DNA of 32,971 bases from positions 1-32,971 of the forward strand of contig CALFJF010000008.1 of NCBI GenBank assembly GCA_937877535.1. Reading direction: 5' to 3'. Source of the stretch: an uncultured Treponema sp. Lineage in GTDB: Bacteria; Spirochaetota; Spirochaetia; Treponematales; Treponemataceae. Of the stretch, positions 7,392 through 14,283 are shown in pieces. The notes under the pieces are model-generated. The model ran no database searches. It was not told the DNA's origin and saw only the letters and a list, made by a program, of their open reading frames with translations. The translations under genes were made by a program, and so were the position numbers. The stretch's first letter is position 1. Each line of letters starts with the position of its first letter.

Positions 7392-7583
7392 TCAAGAGAC
7401 TTGAGAATCTCGTTTCCCAAGTCCGCACTTTCCTTTTTTAAGCTGGGAAAGAAAAATGTCAGTGAGGATATTCGTTTTTGAATCGTAGCGTTCAATTTTA
7501 TCAAGATATGTGTAGCCCAGAGTGCATAAATGCAGAGCCGCAGGAACCTGTACCCGTGTGTTTTCGTTGAAATCTGAAGACAT
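7392..7583 (-). pseudogene. hsdR: hsdR N-terminal remnant
   Basis: The minus strand encodes MSSDFNENTRVQVPAALHLC, then TLGYTYLDKIERYDSKTNILTDIFLSQLKK. That is the typical first ~50 residues of a type I restriction subunit R, which is normally about 1,000 aa. After LKK the frame runs 13 unrelated residues to a stop. The neighbouring frame continues as KESADLGNEILKSLDALEFH to a stop at 7361. This looks like a large deletion joining the hsdR start to another gene's end. The promoter survives: TGCTATAAT lies about 25 bases before the ATG on the minus strand. No ATPase or nuclease motifs remain. Confidence 0.75.
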
Positions 7584-7585
7584 TT

Positions 7586-7629
7586 TAAAACCGCCTTGGT
7601 CTGATTATAGCATAAGACGGCGGTTTTTT
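7586..7629 (+). terminator. Possible hairpin terminator
   Basis: AAAACCGCC and GGCGGTTTTTTT are complementary arms about 25 nt apart, with the T-run on the plus strand. No plus-strand gene ends nearby, and the loop contains the minus-strand -10 of the hsdR remnant, so its role is uncertain. Confidence 0.35.
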
Positions 7630-7684
7630 TACAGCGGACATCTGCAATCATCGGAATGAACTCATCTCACTTTGTTCCTTTAAT

Positions 7685-7761
7685 CGTCATTCTGAGCGAA
7701 TGTGAAGAATCTATTCTTTGGGAAAGGACGGCAAAGATTCTCCGCGTTGCTCAGAATGACG
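7685..7761. repeat. Palindromic intergenic repeat, full-length copy
   Basis: It begins CGTCATTCTGAGCGAATG, then AAGAATCT, and ends AGATTCTCCGCGTTGCTCAG, then AATGACG. The ends are inverted repeats of each other. It is the same family as 2921-2978, and the right half is a direct repeat of that copy. With the hsdR remnant, this repeat accounts for most of the stretch between 7361 and 7853. Confidence 0.75.
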
Positions 7762-7852
7762 TGCCAACTTAAAAAACCACGCAGGCCGCTTTTCTCCCCT
7801 TCTCATTCCGCAAAAATTATGGTATATTTTCTAAAAGACTCGAGGAGATGGC

Positions 7853-8536
7853 ATGAAACTGAAAAAACTAGCCGCAATTGCGTTCGCGTTCTCTGCGGCC
7901 GTCTGCGCGTTCCCCCAAGTGAACCTGAAGTCGATGTCCGCCGACGAACTCATCGAATTGAAGGCGAGCATTGAGAAGGAACTTTTTGCGCGAAGGCCTG
8001 AGGCGTTCGTTGCGGCACAAAATCCGCTTGAGGGGCTGTCGTTCTCGCGCAAAAGCACCAGCTGGGGGGAGCGCACGCAGACCGTGACATTCGGGAGCAA
8101 CGGCACTCTTGTGGTTAGGGAGGAGTGGAGCAGCGGGCGAAGTGCTGTGGAGCGTTTTTCATACTCAGTTGACGCAGAACACCGCATCTATTCGATAAAA
8201 AAGGACGGCAAAGAATATTGGTTCAACTATGGCGGTCTGTACATCGAATTCGACGGCGATGTGTATGTTACAGTGGGGGCGAAGTTCTCGCCGCAGGACG
8301 CGAAGAGTGTCGCAGGAAACACCTACAGCATAACGGAACGTGGCGTGGAGATGAGCATAATCCTCAATAAGGACGGAACTTTCACCGAGAAGGCTGGCAA
8401 TGAGGTTTACACATCCATTTATTTTGTCGATGCAGGTGAAAAACTCATCTTTTTTGCGGGCGACAGTGGCTGGGAGAAAGGCCGCTACACGGAAGACTCT
8501 TTGACTATGGGCGGAAAGGAAGGGAAAAAGAAGTAG
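7853..8536 (+). CDS. Exported protein of unknown function
   Basis: 227 aa. A clear signal peptide, MKLKKLAAIAFAFSAAVCAF, with likely cleavage near FPQ, is followed by a short helical region (SADELIELKASIEKELFARR). A strand-rich body rich in Tyr/Trp/Gly follows: SWGERTQTVTFGSNGTLVV, YWFNYGGLYIEFDGDVYVTV, GNTYSITERGVEMSI. The last part, repeating LNKDGTF-like and AGEKLIFF strands, resembles the lipocalin-like beta domains common in treponemal small exported proteins. Family not recognised. GAGGAG lies ahead of the ATG, and TGGTATATT at ~7819 is a plausible extended -10. Its codons use more AAG, CTG and GGC than the core genes to the right, which may mark a different origin. Confidence 0.75.
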   Translation: MKLKKLAAIAFAFSAAVCAFPQVNLKSMSADELIELKASIEKELFARRPEAFVAAQNPLEGLSFSRKSTSWGERTQTVTFGSNGTLVVREEWSSGRSAVERFSYSVDAEHRIYSIKKDGKEYWFNYGGLYIEFDGDVYVTVGAKFSPQDAKSVAGNTYSITERGVEMSIILNKDGTFTEKAGNEVYTSIYFVDAGEKLIFFAGDSGWEKGRYTEDSLTMGGKEGKKK

Positions 8537-8557
8537 CGGGCTTGCTTCAAGGCGTCG

Positions 8558-8713
8558 GCATTCTTCCTTGTCCGCCTGATTTTTGTCCTTGATGACGGGG
8601 ATTTTGCAAGTCGAACACCAAAAGATTTCCGCAGGAGTCTCTTGGGAAGTCTCGTTCTTACAGCGAGGACAGATGGATTTGCTTGTTTCGTAATTGCAGA
8701 AGCGGCAGTACAT
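8558..8713 (-). pseudogene. Truncated duplicate of the PAPS-reductase-like gene start
   Basis: The minus strand encodes MYCRFCNYETSKSICPRCKN and on to NQADKEEC, the first ~50 residues of the gene at 1001-2719 with two conservative changes. It then runs out of homology. The DNA matches 2564-2719 without gaps at a constant offset of 5,994 bases and about six mismatches. Only the two zinc-ribbon starts survive. A -10-like TATAGTA lies just upstream. The frame stays open to 8165 through antisense of another gene, which is not real coding. Confidence 0.85.
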
Positions 8714-8735
8714 TTTTTTACTATAAAATTAAGTA

Positions 8736-8840
8736 GTGTTACAGAAAGTATGCTAGAAGTGGTGGTTGAGTAGACCGAAGGTTGTATCGAAACTACAAAA
8801 AACGAATATTTGTGGTTTCGACAGGCTCAACCACCGCATT
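8736..8840. repeat. GTGTTAC hairpin element, copy 1
   Basis: The left terminal repeat GTGTTACAGAAAGTATG begins the copy. Next comes a hairpin half, GTGGTTGAG...TCGAAACTAC, and then a second, GTGGTTTCGACAGGCTCAAC then CACCG. The right terminal repeat is decayed. It lies between the PAPS-reductase fragment and the end of cysS. Confidence 0.75.
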
Positions 8841-8888
8841 TCTTTTGTCAAAAGTTCACCTGACTTTGCTTCGTACCTCGACTTACTT

Positions 8889-10445
8889 TTATCCGCGCTT
8901 CCAAGTCGGTCCTTGCGGCGTGTCCGTAATCGTGATTCCGCGAGCAGCGAGCGCATTGCGAATCTCATCCGCCCGCGCAAAATCTTTCGCCTTTTTCGCC
9001 GCCGTTCGCTCTTCGACCAATGCCGTGATTTCCGCCGCTTCGGGGTCGTCTGCGTGGTCGTCGGTCGGTGCTGTCGCTTCTTCTGCCTGTTTTTTTGCAA
9101 GCTCAATCGCGCTTTCAATCACAGAAAGCGAAAGAACTTTGTCCATCGTAAAGATTTCCGCCAACGCCTCGCTTGATTTTTGTCCTTTTCCGTTAGAAGA
9201 TTTTTGAAGAGCCGAAAGTGCGACGGGAGTTGCCAAATCGTTTTCAAGCCCTTCCTTAAATCTCTTTAAATTTTCCGTTTCGCCAAGATTTTTTGCAATC
9301 TTACTAAGAATTTTTTCGTAATTTTCTTTTGTGAGTTCGATTTTTTCATCTGATTTTGCTTTGTTCACGAGTTTTGCCACGCGCTCATTCAGTGCGGCTC
9401 GCCCGTTCTTTGCCGATTCAAGAGCCTCAATCGAAAAAATGAGCGGCTTTCGGTAGTGGCCGCCGAGCAAGAAAAATCGGTAGTCGAGTGGCGCGAAACC
9501 TTTGCTCGTAAGCGAAAATCCTTTTTCGCTCGGCAAGTCGGTCTGCAAGGTGATGAATCGCCCGCTTGACTTCGACATCTTTCCGCCTTCGAGAATCAAG
9601 AATTCATTGTGCATCCAATATTTGACCCATGGACCTTCTGCCCGCTCTGTTTCAGAAAAACTTCCCTCGCTTTGTGCGATTTCGTTCGTGTGGTGAACCG
9701 GCACATGGTCGATTCCGCCGGTGTGAATGTCGATGTGCTTTCCAAGATATTTCATGCTCATCGCACTACATTCGATGTGCCAGCCAGGGTAGCCTCGCCC
9801 CCACGGAGAATCCCAAGTCATCGCCTGATTTTCAAATTTGGATTTGGTGAACCAAAGCACAAAGTCGCCCGGATTTCGTTTGTTTTCGTCAATCACGACT
9901 TCTTTTCGCTTTCCTTTGCCCGCAACGAGTTTTTCCAAATCAAGATTCGCGAGTTTTCCGTAGTCGGGGAAAGTCGAAATGTCAAAATACAGATTTCCGC
10001 CCGCCATGTAAGTGTGACCGTTCGCCTCGATTTTTTTGATAAGCTCAATCATTTCTGAAATATGCTCGGTCGCCTTGCAAATCACATCGGGGTGGCGGAT
10101 ATTGAGCGCGTCGATGTCCTTCATAAAAGCGTCGGTGTAAAACTGCGCCACTTCCAAAACGCTCTGATGCCGCTCTTCCGCGCTCTTTACCATTTTGTCG
10201 TCGCCTTCGTCATCATCGCCCGTCAAATGTCCGACATCGGTGATATTCATAACATGCTTGATGTCGTAGCCCAAATATGAAAGCGTTTTGTCGAGAATGT
10301 CCAAAAAAACATAAGCGCGAAGATTTCCGATATGCGCGTAATTGTACACCGTAGGACCGCAGCCGTAAAAACCGACATGATTTTCATGCACCGGCTCAAA
10401 TTCCTGCATCGTGCGTCCCATCGTATTAAAAAGTCGTAAAGCCAT
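8889..10445 (-). CDS. cysS: Cysteinyl-tRNA synthetase
   Basis: 518 aa. This class I synthetase charges tRNA-Cys with cysteine in the cytoplasm. The HIGH signature appears as HIGN at 38-41 (YNYAHIGNLRAYV) and KMSKS is at 289-293. Zinc ligands are in place: Cys29 (YGCGPTVY), Cys226 (HIECSAMS), and His251/252 with Glu255 in VHHTNEIAQSE. The C-terminal helical DALR-type region ends with an anticodon-binding-like AKDFARADEIRNALAARGIT. Residues ~165-190 form a Lys-rich insertion (LVAGKGKRKEVVIDENKR). The variant HTGGIDHVPVHHTNE, in place of the more usual GGxDLxFPHHENE, is seen in some other phyla. It is divergent from murB across a 46-bp gap. A hairpin element abuts its 3' end. Confidence 0.97.
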   Translation of the reverse strand: MALRLFNTMGRTMQEFEPVHENHVGFYGCGPTVYNYAHIGNLRAYVFLDILDKTLSYLGYDIKHVMNITDVGHLTGDDDEGDDKMVKSAEERHQSVLEVAQFYTDAFMKDIDALNIRHPDVICKATEHISEMIELIKKIEANGHTYMAGGNLYFDISTFPDYGKLANLDLEKLVAGKGKRKEVVIDENKRNPGDFVLWFTKSKFENQAMTWDSPWGRGYPGWHIECSAMSMKYLGKHIDIHTGGIDHVPVHHTNEIAQSEGSFSETERAEGPWVKYWMHNEFLILEGGKMSKSSGRFITLQTDLPSEKGFSLTSKGFAPLDYRFFLLGGHYRKPLIFSIEALESAKNGRAALNERVAKLVNKAKSDEKIELTKENYEKILSKIAKNLGETENLKRFKEGLENDLATPVALSALQKSSNGKGQKSSEALAEIFTMDKVLSLSVIESAIELAKKQAEEATAPTDDHADDPEAAEITALVEERTAAKKAKDFARADEIRNALAARGITITDTPQGPTWKRG

Positions 10446-10479
10446 ATTCGCCTCTGTGGATAAAATTTCTTGTCCGTTC

Positions 10480-10494
10480 TATAATAATGCAATG
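10480..10494 (+). promoter_or_regulatory. -10 box of murB, apparently leaderless
   Basis: TATAAT at 10480-10485 ends 6 nt before the murB ATG (10492), so transcription would begin at or next to the start codon. No ribosome-binding site precedes the ATG. The sequence TCCGTTCTATAAT recurs at ~14226-14238 before the HtrA gene. Confidence 0.5.
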
Positions 10495-11556
10495 ATAAAT
10501 ATAGAAGAAATCGCGCGATTTTTCAATGATAACGCGGACTTTCACGACACGGTAAAACAAAATGAGTCGCTCAAAAATCACACAACGATGCATGTGGGTG
10601 GAAAAGCGAAAATGTTTCTTGAGCCGAGCGACGCAGAAAGCCTTGTTCTCGCAACGCGAATTTTAATAGAAGAAAAAATTGATTTTTTCATTCTCGGTGG
10701 CGGCTCGAATGTCGTGATTTCGGATTCTGGACTGGACGCGGTGATTTCTACGCGGAAAATGAACAGGTTAAAACGAATAGACAAAAAAAATGGATTTCAT
10801 TCCGAAAACTATGCTGAATCTGCGATGGTTGAGCGTGTCGAAACCACCTGTAAAAGCGGGCGGGCATTTCGACATGCTCAATGCCCGTACCTCGATAGCA
10901 GTAGCATACCTTTGAATCCGAGTGAATCCCCAGTCATGTTGCAAGTTGATTCAGGCGCGAGTTGGGGGAGCGTGATTTCGTTCTGCAAGAAAAACAATCT
11001 CGGTGGATTTGAGGGCTTTACGGGGCTGAGTGGCACTGTGGGCGGTGCGCTTTTTATGAATGCGACTTGCTTTGGATTGAGTGCATGCGACAATCTTGTT
11101 TCGGTGGAGTATTTTGACACGCGAGATTTTCAGATTCACACTTACGAGAAAAATGATTCTGATTGGGGATATAAAGTTTCGCCGTTTCAATCGGGTGAAA
11201 AAATCATTCTCTCGGCGGTTTTTCGGGTGACGGAGGGCTTTGATTCTCAAAAATCTGAAAACTGCTTGGCTTCTCGCAAAGAAAAAGGGCATTTCCGCTC
11301 TCCAAGCGCGGGTTCTGCGTTCAAAAACGACGCGGCAAACGGAGTCATCGCGGGAAAAGTGATTGACGAGTGCGGACTCAAAGGCTTTTCAGTGGGCGGC
11401 GCGCAGATTGCTCCGTGGCACGGGAATTTCATCATCAATCCAAATCGAAAGGCGACGGCGAGCGACATCAAAAATCTTTCTGACGAAGTGAAAAAAATCG
11501 TGCGCGAAAAAACAGGAATCCTGCTTGAAAGCGAGATTTTGTTCATCGGATTTTAG
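10492..11556 (+). CDS. murB: UDP-N-acetylenolpyruvoylglucosamine reductase with element-derived insertion
   Basis: 354 aa. MurB reduces UDP-GlcNAc-enolpyruvate to UDP-MurNAc with FAD and NADPH, the second committed step of peptidoglycan synthesis. Visible motifs are NHTTMHVGG (~29-37), FAD-binding ILGGGSNVVISDSG (~67-80), GLSGTVGGALFMNA (~178-191), FRSPSAGSAFKN (~268-279, Ser proton donor) and the catalytic Glu region ILLESEILFIG near the end. Residues ~101-146 are extra compared with type II MurB proteins of ~300 aa. They are encoded by a copy of the dispersed hairpin element, in frame and without stops. The usual active-site Tyr-Arg appears as Tyr227-Lys228 (WGYKVSPF). The ATG at 10492 was chosen over upstream frame extensions because the MurB homology starts there. 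Confidence 0.93.
   Translation: MINIEEIARFFNDNADFHDTVKQNESLKNHTTMHVGGKAKMFLEPSDAESLVLATRILIEEKIDFFILGGGSNVVISDSGLDAVISTRKMNRLKRIDKKNGFHSENYAESAMVERVETTCKSGRAFRHAQCPYLDSSSIPLNPSESPVMLQVDSGASWGSVISFCKKNNLGGFEGFTGLSGTVGGALFMNATCFGLSACDNLVSVEYFDTRDFQIHTYEKNDSDWGYKVSPFQSGEKIILSAVFRVTEGFDSQKSENCLASRKEKGHFRSPSAGSAFKNDAANGVIAGKVIDECGLKGFSVGGAQIAPWHGNFIINPNRKATASDIKNLSDEVKKIVREKTGILLESEILFIGF
10798..10925. repeat. GTGTTAC hairpin element inserted in frame in murB
   Basis: The left end CGAAAACTATGCTGAATC aligns with CAGAAAGTATGCTAGAAG of copy 1. Two hairpins follow: GATGGTTGAGCGTGTCGAAA then CCACC (10824-10848), and GGGCATTTCGACATGCTCAA then TGCCC (10862-10886). The second has GGGCATT/AATGCCC arms where other copies have GGTGGTT/AACCACC, so both sides of the stem changed together. 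The right end AGCATACCTTTGAATC resembles the inverted terminal repeat. It contributes about 43 codons with no stop. Confidence 0.72.
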
Positions 11557-11674
11557 AAAAATGGGTAAAGGCAGTTTGAAAAATCGCGTTCTAAAATCAA
11601 AAAGCAAATATGTCGATATTTTTATAGAAATATGTTATTCTTTGGATGATTAAATCCATTTTTGGTAGGAATAT

Positions 11675-12880
11675 ATGCTTCAATTAAAGGCATCGCGTTT
11701 TAAGAAAGGAATGAGTCTCCTCGTTGAGGATAATCCACACGTCGATTATTTTTACATTATACAAAGCGGTCAAGTCGCAGTTCCAAATATGAAAGGGCTT
11801 CAGACTTCGGAAAAAATGCAAGTTATGGGTCCAGGAGATTTTATTGGAGTCATTTCGTGTATGGCGCACAAGCGGCAAGTTGAGAGTGCGTTTGCCGCAA
11901 CGGACACGGTTGTCATTGGCGTGCAGCGAAATCAATACGCCGAATTGATTACCACAAACACGCCAATCGCTCTCAAAATAATTAGAACGTTTGCAAAGCG
12001 CATGAAACTTCTAAACGAGTCGCTCATGTCGCAAACGCTAAACCGAAAAGCCTCGGAAGACCCCGCTCAGATTTTTCAGATTGCGCGTTATTACGATAAC
12101 GATGGTCAAGAAGCGGTGGCGGCTTTTGCTTACTATCAATTTTTGAAACTCCAGCGTTCGGGGCAGGCGACGGAAGCGGCAAAGAAAAAGTTTGCAGAAT
12201 TAAAGCCGCATACACGCGCTGTCTATTTTGAGCCAACTGGAGAAATGACAAGAAAATATCCGCGCGGAACAATGGTTTTCTGCGAGTTCCAAAGCGGAGC
12301 GGAAATGTTCATCATTCAAAGCGGTTCAATAAAAATCACAAAAGTTATGAACGGAACCGAGGTCACGCTTGCGATTCTAAAGGCGGGCGATATGTTTGGC
12401 GAAATGGCACTTTTGTCAAACGACCTTCGCTCGGCGAGCGCGATTGCAAACGAGGATTGCGTTCTTCTTACAATAAACAAGCAAAACTTTAGCAAAATGG
12501 TCGAATCGCAACCCGCGATGATTGCAAAACTCACCACGACTTTTGCAGAGCGACTTTGGAAAATGCAACGGCAACTTATGAACAGTCAACTCGTTGGATT
12601 TCCGCTTGAAAAAATGATTGACCGCCTTTCGATTGAACTTGAAGCAATGAATTACAACGATTCTGAAAAAGCGGAACTGCAAACGAATTTTTCGTCGGCG
12701 GACATTGCAACAATGAGCGGGCTTACAAAACAAGAGCAAGCAAAAACGATTTTCAGATTCGAGAAATCAGGGCTTGTGAATGTCATCAAAAATAAATTGT
12801 TCATTCCAAATTGCGCCGAAGTGATAAAGCAAGCAGGATTCAATCGAAAACAAATCCTCAAAACGCAGCAGCGTATGTAA
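11675..12880 (+). CDS. Double cyclic-nucleotide-binding-domain regulator
   Basis: 401 aa with two cNMP-binding beta-rolls. The first is at about 5-115 (DYFYIIQSGQVAV, MGPGDFIGVISCM). The second is at about 205-305 (FQSGAEMFIIQSGSIKITK, LKAGDMFGEMALLSNDLRSA), where FGEMALLSNDLRSA is close to the phosphate-binding cassette signature. Between them is a helical TPR-like stretch (AQIFQIARYYDNDGQEAVAA). The C-terminal ~90 residues (FPLEKMIDRLSIEL, FSSADIATMSGLTKQEQAKT) resemble a Crp/Fnr winged helix, so DNA binding is likely but unproven. Such paired-domain proteins are common in spirochaetes. The second pocket keeps the Arg (DLRSA) that contacts a cyclic nucleotide; the first is degenerate. AGGA precedes the ATG. 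It follows murB after 118 bp. Confidence 0.85.
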   Translation: MLQLKASRFKKGMSLLVEDNPHVDYFYIIQSGQVAVPNMKGLQTSEKMQVMGPGDFIGVISCMAHKRQVESAFAATDTVVIGVQRNQYAELITTNTPIALKIIRTFAKRMKLLNESLMSQTLNRKASEDPAQIFQIARYYDNDGQEAVAAFAYYQFLKLQRSGQATEAAKKKFAELKPHTRAVYFEPTGEMTRKYPRGTMVFCEFQSGAEMFIIQSGSIKITKVMNGTEVTLAILKAGDMFGEMALLSNDLRSASAIANEDCVLLTINKQNFSKMVESQPAMIAKLTTTFAERLWKMQRQLMNSQLVGFPLEKMIDRLSIELEAMNYNDSEKAELQTNFSSADIATMSGLTKQEQAKTIFRFEKSGLVNVIKNKLFIPNCAEVIKQAGFNRKQILKTQQRM

Positions 12881-12895
12881 AAAACGGAGAACAGT

Positions 12896-13426
12896 ATGAG
12901 AAAGACGGCTTTTTTTGCAATGTTCGCAGGGATTTTGTTGCCCTCGTTCTCGCTTCCTTCGGGAGTTGGAAAGGTTCATCTTGGAATGAACGTGGACGGA
13001 GTAAAGGACGCGCTTTTGGGCGACGGGCAATTTGGGTACAGAGGCGACCGCGACGTTTCGATTTCTCCGCTCGACCACGAGGCTGTAATCGAAACCGACC
13101 CCACAAGGTCGGCGGCGTTTTCTTTTTTTGAGCGGTGCTGGTTTCAATTTTCAGACGGCAATCTTTCAGTTATAACGCTCAATCTCGATTCCGAAAAAAT
13201 CGACCACTATTCAGTTTTTTCGACGCTTTGCGAAAAATACGGAAATCCCGCAGAAATTTCTCCAAAAAAATCGGTTTGGCAAGATGGCTCGGTGATTTTG
13301 TCGCTCGAAAAGCCGCTGACGCTCAAATACGTGGACGCGCGCGTTTTTAACGAAAAAAAGGAAGCGTCGCACACGGAAAAAACAACGAGCGAAAAAGCGC
13401 GCGACGAATTTTTGAAAGGACTTTGA
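12896..13426 (+). CDS. Small exported protein of unknown function
   Basis: 176 aa with a signal peptide (MRKTAFFAMFAGILLPSFSL, cleavage likely after SFS or SLP). The body starts with VGKVHLGMNVDGVKDALLG, a pattern seen in periplasmic proteins that compare residue runs with a calcium-free beta fold. Strands with aromatic residues follow: FFERCWFQFSDGNLSVITL, and then IDHYSVFSTLCEKYGNP with SVWQDGSVILSLE. The charged tail (KEASHTEKTTSEKARDEF) is probably disordered. No family was recognised with certainty. GGAG lies 7 nt before the ATG, and the gene follows the cNMP protein by 15 bp, so the two are probably co-transcribed. A strong hairpin ends the unit at 13434-13466. Confidence 0.75.
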   Translation: MRKTAFFAMFAGILLPSFSLPSGVGKVHLGMNVDGVKDALLGDGQFGYRGDRDVSISPLDHEAVIETDPTRSAAFSFFERCWFQFSDGNLSVITLNLDSEKIDHYSVFSTLCEKYGNPAEISPKKSVWQDGSVILSLEKPLTLKYVDARVFNEKKEASHTEKTTSEKARDEFLKGL

Positions 13427-13433
13427 TATGGAC

Positions 13434-13466
13434 GTAAAGAGAAAATCAACGCGATTTTCTCTTTAC
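13434..13466 (+). terminator. 14-bp perfect hairpin
   Basis: GTAAAGAGAAAATC and GATTTTCTCTTTAC pair completely around a 5-nt loop. It lies 7 bp after the exported-protein stop. A T-run comes only ~8 bases later, so termination may be partial. Confidence 0.7.
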
Positions 13467-13491
13467 GGTTGCACATTTTTTAGGAAACTAT

Positions 13492-14187
13492 ATGCAAAAA
13501 ATCCTACTTGCGATTTTTTTTCTCTCGGTTTCGTTTTTTTGCTCGTGCGCAACAAAAAAACTTCCCGTAAAAACGCTTTCGATTGAAAAATCGGACGGAA
13601 AAATCGTGGAAATTGCGGCGGAAATTGCTGACACTTTTGAAACACGCCAGCACGGTTTTATGGAGCGAACAAAAATTCCTGACGGAACGGGAATGCTTTT
13701 TGTCTTTGAAAAAGACGAAATCCAAAATTTTTGGATGAAAAACACGCCACATCCGCTTTCAATCGCGTACATCGATTCTTCGTGGAAAATCCGCGACATT
13801 TTTGACATGAAGCCGTACAGCCTTGCAAATGTTACAAGCACAACGAGCGTTCGCTACGCGCTTGAAGTTCCGCAAGGCTATTTTGAGCGCGTGGGAGTTC
13901 AAAAAGGCGACAGAGTTTTTGTAAATCTTTCTGGCGAATCGGAAAAAACCGAAAAAAAAGCTGTTCCTGAACAAAGCGAAAAATCCAGCGAGGCAAAAAT
14001 CCACATAAAAACAAAAAAAGCCGGCAAAACCGTTTTTTTGAATGGAAACGCGCATGGAAAAACGCCTCTCACCATAACGTCGCTCGTGCCTGGCGTTTAT
14101 ACGCTTTCATTTGATTCGTCCGCAACAAGCGAAAAATGGACAATTGAGGTTCAGCCAAAACAATTCGACTCGTATTATTTTGAGTAA
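13492..14187 (+). CDS. DUF192-PEGA lipoprotein
   Basis: 231 aa. The signal sequence MQKILLAIFFLSVSFFCSCA has two candidate lipid-attachment cysteines (17 and 19). Residues ~30-150 are a DUF192 domain, with the family hallmarks ETRQHGFMERTKIPDGTGML, then FVFEKDEIQNFWMKNTPHPL and IRDIFDMKP. After a charged linker (~150-172), the C-terminal ~60 residues form a PEGA-type domain (AKIHIKTKKAGKTVFLNG, GKTPLTITSLVPGVYTLSF), a surface-associated beta domain. DUF192 proteins are small beta proteins of unsettled role, usually exported. The added PEGA part suggests attachment at the periplasmic or outer face of the envelope. It follows the hairpin at 13434 and lies upstream of the protease gene. Confidence 0.85.
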   Translation: MQKILLAIFFLSVSFFCSCATKKLPVKTLSIEKSDGKIVEIAAEIADTFETRQHGFMERTKIPDGTGMLFVFEKDEIQNFWMKNTPHPLSIAYIDSSWKIRDIFDMKPYSLANVTSTTSVRYALEVPQGYFERVGVQKGDRVFVNLSGESEKTEKKAVPEQSEKSSEAKIHIKTKKAGKTVFLNGNAHGKTPLTITSLVPGVYTLSFDSSATSEKWTIEVQPKQFDSYYFE

Positions 14188-14283
14188 ATTTCCAAAAATC
14201 CGCCCTACTCCCCTAAAAATCAAATCCGTTCTATAATTGGATTCGTTTTGAAACTGAATTTCTAAAAAAAACGGCGGTTTTTT

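Noticed and set aside
7361..7651. 96-aa minus-strand frame over the hsdR remnant
   Set aside because: Its first two-thirds are out of frame with the clear HsdR start. Only the final ~25 residues may be a relic of another gene.
8165..8713. 182-aa minus-strand frame starting like the PAPS-reductase protein
   Set aside because: Only the first ~50 codons are homologous; the rest is antisense to the exported-protein gene. Reported as a pseudogene fragment.
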